The notes under the pieces are model-generated. The model did no database searches, was not told where the DNA came from, and saw nothing but the letters and a program-made list of their open reading frames with translations. A program made the position numbers and the translations under genes. Below, piece by piece: positions 1 to 8,287 of a stretch of DNA of 64,000 nt. Origin of the DNA: Dryocola sp051307055 (GTDB taxonomy: Bacteria > Pseudomonadota > Gammaproteobacteria > Enterobacterales > Enterobacteriaceae). Where the stretch lies: NCBI RefSeq assembly GCF_051307055.1, contig NZ_CP149994.1, positions 930,001 through 994,000 of the forward strand. The letters run 5' to 3'. Each line of letters opens with the position of its first letter. Position 1 is the stretch's first letter.

Positions 1-181
1 CATTAAATCCCAGCTGCGCGGAACCGGCGAGCGTGAAGTGCCGAGCAAAATGATCGGCAACCTGGTAATGGAGCAGCTTAAAAAACTCGATAAAGTAGCC
101 TATATCCGCTTTGCCTCCGTGTATCGCAGCTTCGAAGATATCCGCGAATTTGGCGAAGAGATCGCCCGTTTACAGGACTAA
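1..181 (+). CDS. nrdR: NrdR, ribonucleotide reductase repressor (C-terminal part only)
   Basis: The window opens inside this gene; the frame starts at base 2 and ends with TAA at 179-181. The 59 visible residues match the end of the ATP-cone domain and the C-terminal helices of E. coli NrdR (SKMIGNLVMEQLKKLD, FASVYRSFEDIREF). The N-terminal zinc ribbon lies upstream of the window. NrdR is a nucleotide-binding repressor of the ribonucleotide reductase operons. It lies five bases ahead of ribD, as in E. coli, so the two are probably co-transcribed. Confidence 0.95.
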   Translation, partial: IKSQLRGTGEREVPSKMIGNLVMEQLKKLDKVAYIRFASVYRSFEDIREFGEEIARLQD

Positions 182-186
182 CCCCG

Positions 187-1296
187 ATGTCGCTTGATGA
201 GAAATTCATGGCTCGCGCGCTGCAGCTGGCAAAGCTTGGGCGTTTCACCACACATCCCAACCCCAACGTGGGATGTGTGATAGCCAAAGACGGTGAGATT
301 GTCGGGGAGGGTTTTCACTTTCGCGCCGGGGAGCCGCATGCGGAAGTTCATGCATTGCGTATGGCGGGTGAAAAGGCTCGCGGAGCCACAGCTTACGTGA
401 CGCTCGAGCCTTGCAGCCACCACGGACGCACGCCGCCATGCTGCGATGCGTTAATTGCTGCTGGCGTGACGCGAGTCGTGGCGGCCATGCAGGACCCAAA
501 TCCGCAGGTTGCCGGGCGCGGGCTTTATCGCCTGCAGCAGGCCGGCATCGATGTCAGCCACGGGCTGATGATGAACGAAGCGGAATCTCTCAACCGCGGC
601 TTTCTCAAACGCATGCGTACCGGTTTTCCCTATATACAATTAAAGCTGGGTGCGTCGCTCGATGGCCGCACGGCTATGGCGAGCGGTGAAAGCCAGTGGA
701 TTACTTCTCCGGCGTCCCGTCGGGACGTACAGCGCCTGCGCGCGCAAAGCGCAGCTATTCTTAGCAGCAGCGCAACGGTGCTGGCAGACGATCCATCATT
801 AACAGTGCGCTGGAAAGAACTGGATAGCGCAACGCAAGAGATTTATTCCGAAGAGAATCTGCGCCAGCCGACGCGGATTATTATCGACAGCCAGAACCGG
901 GTGACGCCCCGGCATAAAATTATCAGCCAGCCGGGGGAAACCTGGCTTGCGCGTTGCGCGGCGGACGAGCAGGCCTGGCCGGAAGGCGTGGAGCAATTTA
1001 TCGTCCCGCAGCACAACGGCCATCTGGATCTGGTGGTGATGATGATGCTGCTTGGCAAACGCCAGATAAACTCCGTGTGGGTGGAGGCGGGCGCAACTTT
1101 AGGCGGCGCGCTGCTCCAGGCGGGGCTGGTTGATGAACTGCTTGTTTACGTTGCTCCTAAGCTACTTGGCAACGATGCCCGCGGCCTGTGCAACCTGCCG
1201 GGGCTTGAAAAACTCGCCGATGCGCCTGAGTTTACCTTCAGCGAGGTTCGCCACGTTGGGCCCGATTTATGCCTGCATCTGACGCCGCGTTATTAG
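187..1296 (+). CDS. ribD: RibD, bifunctional riboflavin biosynthesis deaminase/reductase
   Basis: Catalyses two consecutive cytosolic steps of riboflavin synthesis: deamination of the GTP cyclohydrolase II product, then NADPH-dependent reduction of the ribosyl side chain. At 369 aa it has the usual family length. The N-terminal cytidine-deaminase-type domain shows the zinc-binding signature HAEVHA (51-56) and PCSHHGRTPPCC (75-86). The C-terminal half is the dihydrofolate-reductase-like domain starting near IQLKLGASLDGRTAM. The start follows nrdR by five bases. Next genes are ribE and nusB, giving the standard nrdR-ribD-ribE-nusB cluster. Confidence 0.98.
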   Translation: MSLDEKFMARALQLAKLGRFTTHPNPNVGCVIAKDGEIVGEGFHFRAGEPHAEVHALRMAGEKARGATAYVTLEPCSHHGRTPPCCDALIAAGVTRVVAAMQDPNPQVAGRGLYRLQQAGIDVSHGLMMNEAESLNRGFLKRMRTGFPYIQLKLGASLDGRTAMASGESQWITSPASRRDVQRLRAQSAAILSSSATVLADDPSLTVRWKELDSATQEIYSEENLRQPTRIIIDSQNRVTPRHKIISQPGETWLARCAADEQAWPEGVEQFIVPQHNGHLDLVVMMMLLGKRQINSVWVEAGATLGGALLQAGLVDELLVYVAPKLLGNDARGLCNLPGLEKLADAPEFTFSEVRHVGPDLCLHLTPRY

Positions 1297-1381
1297 CGAA
1301 CTCAAAACGTAAGCAGCCGCCAAAAGATTATGATAAAATCCGCCCCCCTGCGGGGCTAAACAGAACCCGTAAAGGAAGATT

Positions 1382-1852
1382 ATGAACATTATTGAAGCAG
1401 CCGTTGCTACTCCAGACGCTCGCGTCGCCATCACCATCGCGCGTTTTAACAACTTCATCAATGACAGCCTGCTGGATGGCGCTATCGACGCCCTGAAGCG
1501 TATCGGCCAGGTTAAAGATGAAAACATCACCGTAGTCTGGGTGCCGGGCGCTTATGAGCTGCCGCTGGCCGCAGACGCGCTGGCGAAAACCGGTCGTTAC
1601 GACGCGGTGATTGCGCTGGGTACGGTTATCCGTGGCGGCACCGCGCACTTTGAATACGTTGCCGGCGGCGCCAGCAACGGTCTGGCAAGCGTTGCCCAGC
1701 AAAGCGGTATTCCGGTCGCCTTCGGCGTGCTGACCACCGAAAGTATTGAACAAGCCATCGAACGCGCTGGCACAAAAGCCGGTAATAAAGGTGCAGAAGC
1801 CGCACTGACCGCGCTTGAAATGATTAATGTATTGAAAGCCATCAAGGCCTGA
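1382..1852 (+). CDS. ribE: 6,7-dimethyl-8-ribityllumazine synthase
   Basis: Condenses the RibD product with 3,4-dihydroxy-2-butanone 4-phosphate to form lumazine, the penultimate step to riboflavin. It is 156 aa, exactly the length of the E. coli protein (ribE, also called ribH). The typical segments ARFNNFINDSLLDGA, VPGAYELPL and VIRGGTAHFEYVAGGAS are present. A good ribosome binding site (AAAGGAAG) precedes the ATG. The stop is 20 bases before nusB. Confidence 0.98.
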   Translation: MNIIEAAVATPDARVAITIARFNNFINDSLLDGAIDALKRIGQVKDENITVVWVPGAYELPLAADALAKTGRYDAVIALGTVIRGGTAHFEYVAGGASNGLASVAQQSGIPVAFGVLTTESIEQAIERAGTKAGNKGAEAALTALEMINVLKAIKA

Positions 1853-1872
1853 TTTTTTGTAAGGGGAAATCT

Positions 1873-2292
1873 GTGAAACCTGCTGCTCGTCGCCGTGCCC
1901 GTGAGTGTGCCGTTCAGGCGCTTTACTCCTGGCAGTTATCTCGCAACGACATCGCTGATGTCGAATACCAGTTCCTGGCGGAACAGGACGTCAAGGATGT
2001 TGACGTTAACTACTTCCGCGAACTGCTGAGCGGGGTGGCTACTAACAGCGCGTATCTGGATGGGCTGATGAAGCCTTACCTGTCACGCCAGCTTGAAGAG
2101 CTGGGCCAGGTAGAAAAAGCGGTTCTGCGTATCGCACTGTTTGAACTGTCAAAACGTGATGACGTGCCTTATAAAGTGGCGATTAACGAAGCCATCGATC
2201 TGGCGAAAACCTTCGGTGCCGAAGATAGCCACAAGTTTGTCAACGGCGTGCTCGATAAAGCCGCTCCGCAAATCCGTCCCCACAGAAAATAA
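1873..2292 (+). CDS. nusB: NusB, transcription antitermination factor
   Basis: All-helical RNA-binding protein that pairs with NusE (ribosomal protein S10) on boxA RNA and supports antitermination of rRNA operons. It has 139 aa, full length, beginning MKPAARRRARECAVQALYSW from a GTG codon preceded by AAGGGG; GTG is also the start in E. coli. Co-directional with ribE. A cluster of hairpins follows the stop and separates it from thiL. Confidence 0.98.
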   Translation: MKPAARRRARECAVQALYSWQLSRNDIADVEYQFLAEQDVKDVDVNYFRELLSGVATNSAYLDGLMKPYLSRQLEELGQVEKAVLRIALFELSKRDDVPYKVAINEAIDLAKTFGAEDSHKFVNGVLDKAAPQIRPHRK

Positions 2293-2300
2293 TCTCCATC

Positions 2301-2473
2301 AGGCCGGTTTATCCGGCCTTCAGATTGATGGCAAACGGCAAAAAACGTGGTTTTTGCCGTTTGGGATAAAACAGAAGACATCATCCTTTGTTTTTATTAG
2401 CCCATATTCGGCGCTTGTAGAGCAAAGGGCTTTGTCGGCAGTCTCTGGCCGGTTTACCCGGCCTTCGTTTTTT
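2301..2473 (+). repeat. Duplicated terminator hairpins between nusB and thiL
   Basis: The 205-base gap holds three hairpins. The outer two are near copies: GGCCGGTTTATCCGGCC at 2302-2318 and GGCCGGTTTACCCGGCC at 2447-2463, each followed by TTC. The second ends in a T tract (2468-2473) and looks like a rho-independent terminator. Between them, 2332-2344 pairs perfectly with 2351-2363 (13-bp stem with A/T ends), which can work as a terminator in both directions. Confidence 0.75.
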
Positions 2474-2497
2474 ATACATCTTTCAGAGGCATAACGC

Positions 2498-3475
2498 ATG
2501 GCATGCGGTGAGTTTTCCCTGATTGCCCGTTATTTTGATCGCGTAAGAAGTACCCGTCGTGATGTTGAAACCGGTATTGGCGACGATTGTGCATTGCTGA
2601 GCGTAGCGGAAAAGCAGCTGCTGGCGATTAGCACAGATACGCTTGTCTCAGGTGTTCACTTCCTGCCGGATATCGATCCGCGCGATCTGGGCTACAAAGC
2701 ACTAGCTGTTAACTTAAGCGATTTGGCCGCGATGGGTGCCGATCCAGGCTGGTTGACGCTGGCCATCACCCTCCCGGAAATCGACGAACCCTGGCTTGAA
2801 GCCTTCAGCGACAGCCTGTTTGAACAGCTTGATTACTACGATATGCAGTTGATTGGCGGCGATACCACCCGCGGCCCGCTTTCTATGACGCTCGGTATTC
2901 ACGGGCTGGTGCCCGCAGGACGCGCGCTTAAGCGTAGCGGCGCCCGCGCCGGCGACTGGATTTACGTTACCGGAACGCCAGGCGACAGCGCCGCCGGCCT
3001 TGCGATCCTGCAGGATCGCCTGAAGGTGGCGGATGCGCAGCAGGCGGATTACCTGCTGAAACGGCACCTGCGTCCGAAACCGCGCGTGCTGCACGGGCAG
3101 GCTCTGCGCGATCGGGCAAGTAGCGCCATCGATCTTTCAGACGGGTTGATTTCCGATCTTGGCCATATACTGAAGGCCAGCGATTGCGGGGCGAGAATCA
3201 TGCTCGATTCGCTGCCGTATTCAGAGGCAATGCGCGATAACGTTGAAGCCGAGCAGGCTCTGCGCTGGGCGCTTGCCGGCGGCGAGGATTACGAACTCTG
3301 CTTTACGGTCCCTGAGCTGAATCGCGGCGCGCTGGATGTCGCTATCGGTAATCTGGGCGTGCCCTTTACCTGCATAGGCCAGATCGTGCCTGCTTCTGAA
3401 GGGCTTCAGTTCTTTGAAGAGGGCAGGCCTGTCACTCTGGACTTAAAAGGATACGACCACTTTGCGTCGCACTAG
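2498..3475 (+). CDS. thiL: ThiL, thiamine-monophosphate kinase
   Basis: Phosphorylates thiamine monophosphate to the active cofactor thiamine pyrophosphate. It is 325 aa, the usual length, and begins MACGEFSLIARYF as in E. coli. Acidic metal and nucleotide-binding motifs of the PurM/ThiL superfamily are visible: GIGDDCALL near the N terminus, IGGDTTRGP, and the C-terminal AGGEDYELCF. The 3' end overlaps the start of pgpA by 14 bases, suggesting translational coupling. Confidence 0.97.
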   Translation: MACGEFSLIARYFDRVRSTRRDVETGIGDDCALLSVAEKQLLAISTDTLVSGVHFLPDIDPRDLGYKALAVNLSDLAAMGADPGWLTLAITLPEIDEPWLEAFSDSLFEQLDYYDMQLIGGDTTRGPLSMTLGIHGLVPAGRALKRSGARAGDWIYVTGTPGDSAAGLAILQDRLKVADAQQADYLLKRHLRPKPRVLHGQALRDRASSAIDLSDGLISDLGHILKASDCGARIMLDSLPYSEAMRDNVEAEQALRWALAGGEDYELCFTVPELNRGALDVAIGNLGVPFTCIGQIVPASEGLQFFEEGRPVTLDLKGYDHFASH

Positions 3476-3968
3476 AGATGTGGCAAAAAGCCGCCTGAAC
3501 CTGCTTAATCCGTGGCATTTGCTGGCCACCGGCTTCGGCAGCGGGTTAAGCCCGATTGTACCCGGCACCATGGGATCGCTTGCCGCGATCCCGTTCTGGT
3601 ATCTGATGACCTTCCTGCCGTGGCAGCTTTATTCGCTGGTGGTAATGCTGGGCATCTGCATCGGCGTTTATCTGTGCCATCAAACGGCACGCGATATGGG
3701 CGTTCATGACCACGGCAGCATCGTGTGGGATGAGTTCATCGGCATGTGGATAACGCTGATGGCGCTGCCGGTTAACGACTGGCGTTGGGTTGCCGCCGGA
3801 TTTGTGATTTTCCGCATACTCGATATGTGGAAGCCCTGGCCAATCCGCTGGTTTGACCGCAACGTTCAGGGCGGAATGGGGATTATGATCGACGATATCG
3901 TCGCTGGCGTGCTCTCGGCAGGGATAATCTATCTGCTTGGGCACCAGTGGCCGATTGGGCTGATTTAA
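3462..3968 (+). CDS. pgpA: PgpA, phosphatidylglycerophosphatase A
   Basis: Inner-membrane phosphatase that converts phosphatidylglycerol phosphate to phosphatidylglycerol. The 168 residues match E. coli PgpA closely (GFGSGLSPIVPGTMGSLAAI, VWDEFIGMWITL, MGIMIDDIVAGV), with several hydrophobic helices. The best start is TTG at 3462 inside the end of thiL; the N terminus is a few residues shorter than in E. coli, so the exact start is uncertain. A REP-like palindrome follows the stop. Confidence 0.95.
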   Translation: MRRTRDVAKSRLNLLNPWHLLATGFGSGLSPIVPGTMGSLAAIPFWYLMTFLPWQLYSLVVMLGICIGVYLCHQTARDMGVHDHGSIVWDEFIGMWITLMALPVNDWRWVAAGFVIFRILDMWKPWPIRWFDRNVQGGMGIMIDDIVAGVLSAGIIYLLGHQWPIGLI

Positions 3969-3971
3969 ATT

Positions 3972-4002
3972 GCCGGGCGGATAAACCTGCGCCATCCGCC
4001 CT
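3972..4002. repeat. REP-like palindrome between pgpA and yajO
   Basis: GGGCGGAT (3975-3982) pairs with ATCCGCCC (3994-4001) around a loop containing CTGCGCC. Size, GC-rich arms and position between convergent genes fit an enterobacterial repetitive extragenic palindrome. It may protect the 3' ends of both transcripts. Confidence 0.6.
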
Positions 4003-4017
4003 GCAAAACCTACGGCG

Positions 4018-4992
4018 TTATTTAAATCCCACCACCTGATGTCGCTGATACGGCGTTTCCAGCTCGGCAATCTCTTCCGGCGCAAGCGTGAGCTCCACCG
4101 CGCCTAACAAATCATCCAGCTGATGTTCGCGTGAGGCGCCGATGATCGGCGCGGCAATGCCTGGTTTGCTTAACAGCCATGCCAGCGCAACCTGAGCGCG
4201 GGAAACGCCTTTGTCGGCGGCAACGTTTGCCAGTCGTTCGGCAATCACCGCATCGTTTTCGGCGCTCCCTTCGTACAGGGTTTTACCAAACTCGTCGGAA
4301 ACCGAACGTGCCGTGGTGTCGCCCCATGGGCGGGTCAGCTTGCCGCGAGCCAGCGGGCTCCACGGGATCACGGCCACTCCTTCCCGATAGCACAGCGGCA
4401 GCATATCAAGCTCTTCTTCGCGATAAATCAGGTTGTAATAATCCTGCATGGTGGCAAAGCGCGCCCAGCCGTGTTGATCCTGCAGCGCCAGCGCCCGGGC
4501 AAACTGCTCGCTGTGCATCGACGATGCGCCGATGAAACGTGCTTTACCCGCTTTAACCACGTCGTTAAGCGCTTCGAGCGTTTCTTCAATCGGCGTGTTG
4601 TAGTCCCAGCGGTGGATTTGCAGAAGGTCAACGTAGTCGGTGCCCAGACGACGCAGGCTGTCGTCAATCGAGCGCAGGATCTGCGCACGGGAAAGCCCTT
4701 CCGGCAGATCGCCAACCTGATGGTATACCTTGGTGGCGAGTACGATCTCTTCACGACGGGCGAAGTCTTTCAGAGCGCGTCCGACAATCTCTTCGCTGCT
4801 GCCGTCTGAATAGCTATTGGCGGTATCAAAGAAATTAATGCCGTTATCCAGCGCGTGTTTGATGATGAGGCGGCTGCTTTCTTCGGGGAGAGTCCAGGCA
4901 TGTTTCCCCCGGTCCGGCTCGCCAAAGGTCATACAGCCGAGACAAAGACGGGAGACCTTGAGGTCTGTTTTTCCTAACGTGTTGTATTGCAT
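4018..4992 (-). CDS. yajO: YajO, aldo-keto reductase family protein
   Basis: NADPH-dependent aldo-keto reductase of 324 aa, the same length as E. coli YajO. The catalytic tetrad is visible: D56 and Y61 in FFDTANSYSDG, K88 in LATKV and H127 in LLQIHRWD. The cofactor-binding end PIIGASREHQLDDLLGAVE is intact. In E. coli, YajO has been linked to 1-deoxyxylulose-5-phosphate formation and thiamine supply; the gene again sits beside dxs, on the same strand. The physiological substrate cannot be told from sequence. Confidence 0.94.
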   Translation of the reverse strand: MQYNTLGKTDLKVSRLCLGCMTFGEPDRGKHAWTLPEESSRLIIKHALDNGINFFDTANSYSDGSSEEIVGRALKDFARREEIVLATKVYHQVGDLPEGLSRAQILRSIDDSLRRLGTDYVDLLQIHRWDYNTPIEETLEALNDVVKAGKARFIGASSMHSEQFARALALQDQHGWARFATMQDYYNLIYREEELDMLPLCYREGVAVIPWSPLARGKLTRPWGDTTARSVSDEFGKTLYEGSAENDAVIAERLANVAADKGVSRAQVALAWLLSKPGIAAPIIGASREHQLDDLLGAVELTLAPEEIAELETPYQRHQVVGFK

Positions 4993-5057
4993 GGCTCCAC
5001 TCCTGCATATGTTTATAAGGGGTTACCTTTTAAGCATAGCAGGAGCGCAGGAGGGGT

Positions 5058-6920
5058 TTAGCTAAGCCAGGCGCGGATTTTCGCTTCGATACCTTCCGCA
5101 TCCAGGCCAATAGCGGCCCGCGCCTCTTCCTGGGTGCCCTGCGGAATAAAGAAATCAGGCAGGCCCAGATTGAGCACCGGCACGGCTTTACGGTGCGCCA
5201 TCAGCACTTCGTTCACGCCGCTGCCCGCGCCGCCCATGGTGGCGTTCTCTTCGATAGTCACCAGGGATTCGTGACTTTCAGCCAGCGTCAGGATCAATGC
5301 TTCATCCAGCGGCTTCACAAAGCGCATATCGACAAGCGTGGCGTTCAGGGATTCGGCAACTTTTGCTGCGTCCTCTAACAGGGTGCCGAAGTTAAGCAGA
5401 GCCACTTTCTCGCCTTCGCGCTTTTTCACGCCTTTGCCGATTGGCAGGCATTCCAGAGGCTGTAATTCCACCCCTGTGCCGTTGCCGCGCGGGTAACGCA
5501 CCGCGCTTGGGCCATCGTTATAGTGATAGCCGGTGTGCAGCATCTGGCGACATTCGTTCTCGTCGCTCGGGGTCATAATGACCATATCCGGAATGCAGCG
5601 CAGGAAGGAGAGGTCGAACGCGCCCTGGTGGGTTTGCCCGTCTGCGCCAACGATGCCCGCGCGGTCGATGGCGAACAGCACCGGCAGCTTCTGGATAGCC
5701 ACGTCATGAATGACCTGATCGTAAGCGCGCTGCAGGAAGGTGGAGTAGATAGCGACAACCGGCTTATAACCGCCAATGGCAAGGCCTGCGGCAAAGGTCA
5801 CCGCGTGCTGCTCGGCAATCGCCACGTCGAAATATTGCTGCGGATACTGGCGAGAAAACTCTACCATTCCCGAGCCTTCGCGCATGGCCGGGGTGACCGC
5901 CATCAGCTTGTCATCATGAGCGGCGGTTTCGCACAGCCAGTTACCGAAGATTTTTGAATAGCTCGGCAGGCCGCCTGCACTTTTCGGCAGCGTGCCGCTT
6001 GAAGGATCGAATTTCGGCACCGCATGGAAGCTAATAGGATCTTTTTCCGCAGGCGCGTAGCCGCGGCCTTTTTTAGTCATGATGTGCAGAAACTGCGGGC
6101 CGCTCAGGCTGCGCATGTTCTTCAGGGTAGTCACCAGCCCCAGCACATCGTGTCCGTCTACCGGCCCGATGTAGTTAAAACCAAGCTCTTCAAACAGCGT
6201 GCCCGGTACGACCATGCCTTTGATGTGCTCTTCGGTTCGCTTGAGAAGCTCTTTAATTGGCGGCACGCCGGAAAAGACTTTTTTACCGCCCTCGCGCAGG
6301 GTGGAGTAAAGCTTGCCGGAAAGGATTTGCGCCAGATGGTTATTGAGCGCCCCGACGTTTTCGGAGATCGACATTTCGTTGTCGTTTAACACCACCAGCA
6401 TGTCCGGGCGAATATCCCCGGCGTGGTTCATCGCTTCAAACGCCATGCCTGCGGTGATTGCGCCGTCGCCAATCACGCAAACCGTGCGGCGATCTTTCTC
6501 TTCTTTGCCTGCCGCCACAGCGATACCGATGCCTGCGCTGATTGAGGTCGACGAATGGCCGACGCTCAGCACATCGTATTCGCTTTCCGCGCGCCACGGG
6601 AACGGATGCAGGCCATCTTTCTGGCGGATGGTGCCAATCTGGTCGCGGCGGCCGGTCAGAATTTTATGCGGGTAGGCCTGATGGCCCACATCCCAAATCA
6701 GCCGGTCGAAGGGGGTGTTATAGACATAGTGCAGCGCCACGGTCAGTTCTACCGTACCAAGCCCGGAGGCAAAGTGCCCGCTGGAACGACTTACGCTATC
6801 GAGCAGGTAACGACGCAGCTCATCGCACAGCTTCGGCAGGCTCTCTTTTGGCAGCAGGCGAAGCTCCTGGGTTGAGTCTACCAGCGCAAGCGTCGGGTAT
6901 TTGGCAATATCAAAGCTCAT
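5058..6920 (-). CDS. dxs: Dxs, 1-deoxy-D-xylulose-5-phosphate synthase
   Basis: Thiamine pyrophosphate-dependent enzyme that joins pyruvate and glyceraldehyde 3-phosphate, the first step of the methylerythritol phosphate pathway to isoprenoids; its product also feeds thiamine and pyridoxal synthesis. It is 620 aa, identical in length to E. coli. Key motifs: VGHSSTSISAG, the cofactor and magnesium motif VIGDGAITAGMAFEAMNHAG, and DVAIAEQHAVTFAAG with the catalytic glutamate. It lies 30 bases downstream of ispA in an apparent xseB-ispA-dxs operon. Confidence 0.98.
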   Translation of the reverse strand: MSFDIAKYPTLALVDSTQELRLLPKESLPKLCDELRRYLLDSVSRSSGHFASGLGTVELTVALHYVYNTPFDRLIWDVGHQAYPHKILTGRRDQIGTIRQKDGLHPFPWRAESEYDVLSVGHSSTSISAGIGIAVAAGKEEKDRRTVCVIGDGAITAGMAFEAMNHAGDIRPDMLVVLNDNEMSISENVGALNNHLAQILSGKLYSTLREGGKKVFSGVPPIKELLKRTEEHIKGMVVPGTLFEELGFNYIGPVDGHDVLGLVTTLKNMRSLSGPQFLHIMTKKGRGYAPAEKDPISFHAVPKFDPSSGTLPKSAGGLPSYSKIFGNWLCETAAHDDKLMAVTPAMREGSGMVEFSRQYPQQYFDVAIAEQHAVTFAAGLAIGGYKPVVAIYSTFLQRAYDQVIHDVAIQKLPVLFAIDRAGIVGADGQTHQGAFDLSFLRCIPDMVIMTPSDENECRQMLHTGYHYNDGPSAVRYPRGNGTGVELQPLECLPIGKGVKKREGEKVALLNFGTLLEDAAKVAESLNATLVDMRFVKPLDEALILTLAESHESLVTIEENATMGGAGSGVNEVLMAHRKAVPVLNLGLPDFFIPQGTQEEARAAIGLDAEGIEAKIRAWLS

Positions 6921-6950
6921 TAAATTAGAAACTCGTCGTGGTGTTATAAG

Positions 6951-7850
6951 TTATTTATCACGCTGGATGATATAGCTGGCCAGCGCTTCCAGCGCCGTTG
7001 TATTCAACGACTGGTTCGCAAGCCCTTCCAGCGCACGGAGAGAATCCTGATAGAGATCCCATGCTTTGGCTTTGGCGTTTTCCAGGCCAAGCAGAGCCGG
7101 GTAAGTGCTTTTACCCAGTTGTTGATCGGCGCCCTGACGCTTACCCAGCGTCGTGGTGTCGCCGATCACGTCGAGAATATCGTCCTGTACCTGGAAGGCC
7201 AGGCCGATGCTTTCGGCATAACGATCCAGCAGCGGCAGCGCATTACGGCCTGCCTCACCGGCGCTTAAGGCGCCCAGGCGAACGGCGGCGCGAATCAACG
7301 CGCCGGTTTTGTGACGGTGGATCTTCTCAAGTTCTTCGAGCGCGACCTGTTTGCCTTCGGCTTCCAGATCCAGCGCCTGACCGCCGCACATCCCGGCCAC
7401 GCCGCTGGCCGTCGCTAACTCTTTGACCATCGCCAGCCGGTCGGCTATTTCCACACCGGGCATCGGGGCTTCACTGAGTATAGAGAATGCCAGCGTTTGT
7501 AGGGCGTCTCCTGCCAGAATTGCGCTGGCTTCGCCAAATTTTATGTGACAGGTCGCTTGTCCACGACGTAAATCATCATCATCCATCGCCGGCAGATCGT
7601 CATGAATCAAAGAGTAGGCGTGAATGCACTCTACTGCCGCAGCCGGGGCATCCAGCGCTTCATCCGCTACGCCGAACATTTCACCGGTAGCGTATACCAG
7701 GAAAGGGCGAAGGCGTTTACCCCCTAATAGTGCGCCGTAACGCATCGCCTCAACCAGCGGAGTGTTCTGAAACGGCAGCGGGGCTAAAAAGCGCAGCAGG
7801 GCGTCGTTGGCTCGCCCGGCGTGAGCCTGAAGATCTTGATCTAAATCCAT
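6951..7850 (-). CDS. ispA: IspA, farnesyl diphosphate synthase
   Basis: Prenyltransferase that adds two isopentenyl units to dimethylallyl diphosphate, giving farnesyl diphosphate for ubiquinone and cell-wall lipid carriers. It has 299 aa, full length. The first aspartate-rich motif is DDLPAMDDDD (84-93) and the second is FQVQDDILD. GGKRLRPFLVYA is the substrate-binding segment. Three bases separate it from xseB, indicating tight coupling. Confidence 0.98.
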   Translation of the reverse strand: MDLDQDLQAHAGRANDALLRFLAPLPFQNTPLVEAMRYGALLGGKRLRPFLVYATGEMFGVADEALDAPAAAVECIHAYSLIHDDLPAMDDDDLRRGQATCHIKFGEASAILAGDALQTLAFSILSEAPMPGVEIADRLAMVKELATASGVAGMCGGQALDLEAEGKQVALEELEKIHRHKTGALIRAAVRLGALSAGEAGRNALPLLDRYAESIGLAFQVQDDILDVIGDTTTLGKRQGADQQLGKSTYPALLGLENAKAKAWDLYQDSLRALEGLANQSLNTTALEALASYIIQRDK

Positions 7851-7852
7851 TT

Positions 7853-8095
7853 TTACTCGGCGTCCGGCGTGAAGGTCGTTAGAGGCGCGTCTTCGTTTTC
7901 GCTCAGCAGGATTTGTACGCGCTGTTCGGCCTGCTGCAGTTTCACCTGGCCCTGACGGGCCAGCTGTACGCCGCGTTCAAATTCGTTTAGCGCCTCTTCC
8001 AGCGGCAGCTCGCCGCTTTCCAGGCGAGTGACAATCTGCTCAAGCTCCACAAGCGCGGTTTCAAAGCTGACGGGGACTTCGGTTTTTTTCGGCAT
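7853..8095 (-). CDS. xseB: XseB, exodeoxyribonuclease VII small subunit
   Basis: Small helical subunit (80 aa) of exonuclease VII, which degrades single-stranded DNA with XseA (encoded elsewhere). The core FETALVELEQIVTRLESGELPLEEALNEFERG is typical of the family. First gene of the xseB-ispA-dxs operon and divergent from thiI across about 190 bases. Confidence 0.97.
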   Translation of the reverse strand: MPKKTEVPVSFETALVELEQIVTRLESGELPLEEALNEFERGVQLARQGQVKLQQAEQRVQILLSENEDAPLTTFTPDAE

Positions 8096-8287
8096 AGTGA
8101 ATGTCTGACTCTAATAATTGTGCGACGTCGCCATGGTAGCGGACTCAATTGTGTAACGCTATGGCAAGCTGTTAGTGATATACTTTCGCGCCTCGGATGC
8201 AAGGGCGCTCACGCCTTTGCAGTTCTTTAAGTCTTTCAGCCCGCATGATTCAACGCATGCACGGCTCACCAACAAATCATGAGCGCC

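Noticed and set aside
4993..5057. Regulatory RNA or riboswitch ahead of yajO
   Set aside because: The interval is only 65 bases and shows no conserved thiamine-riboswitch core.
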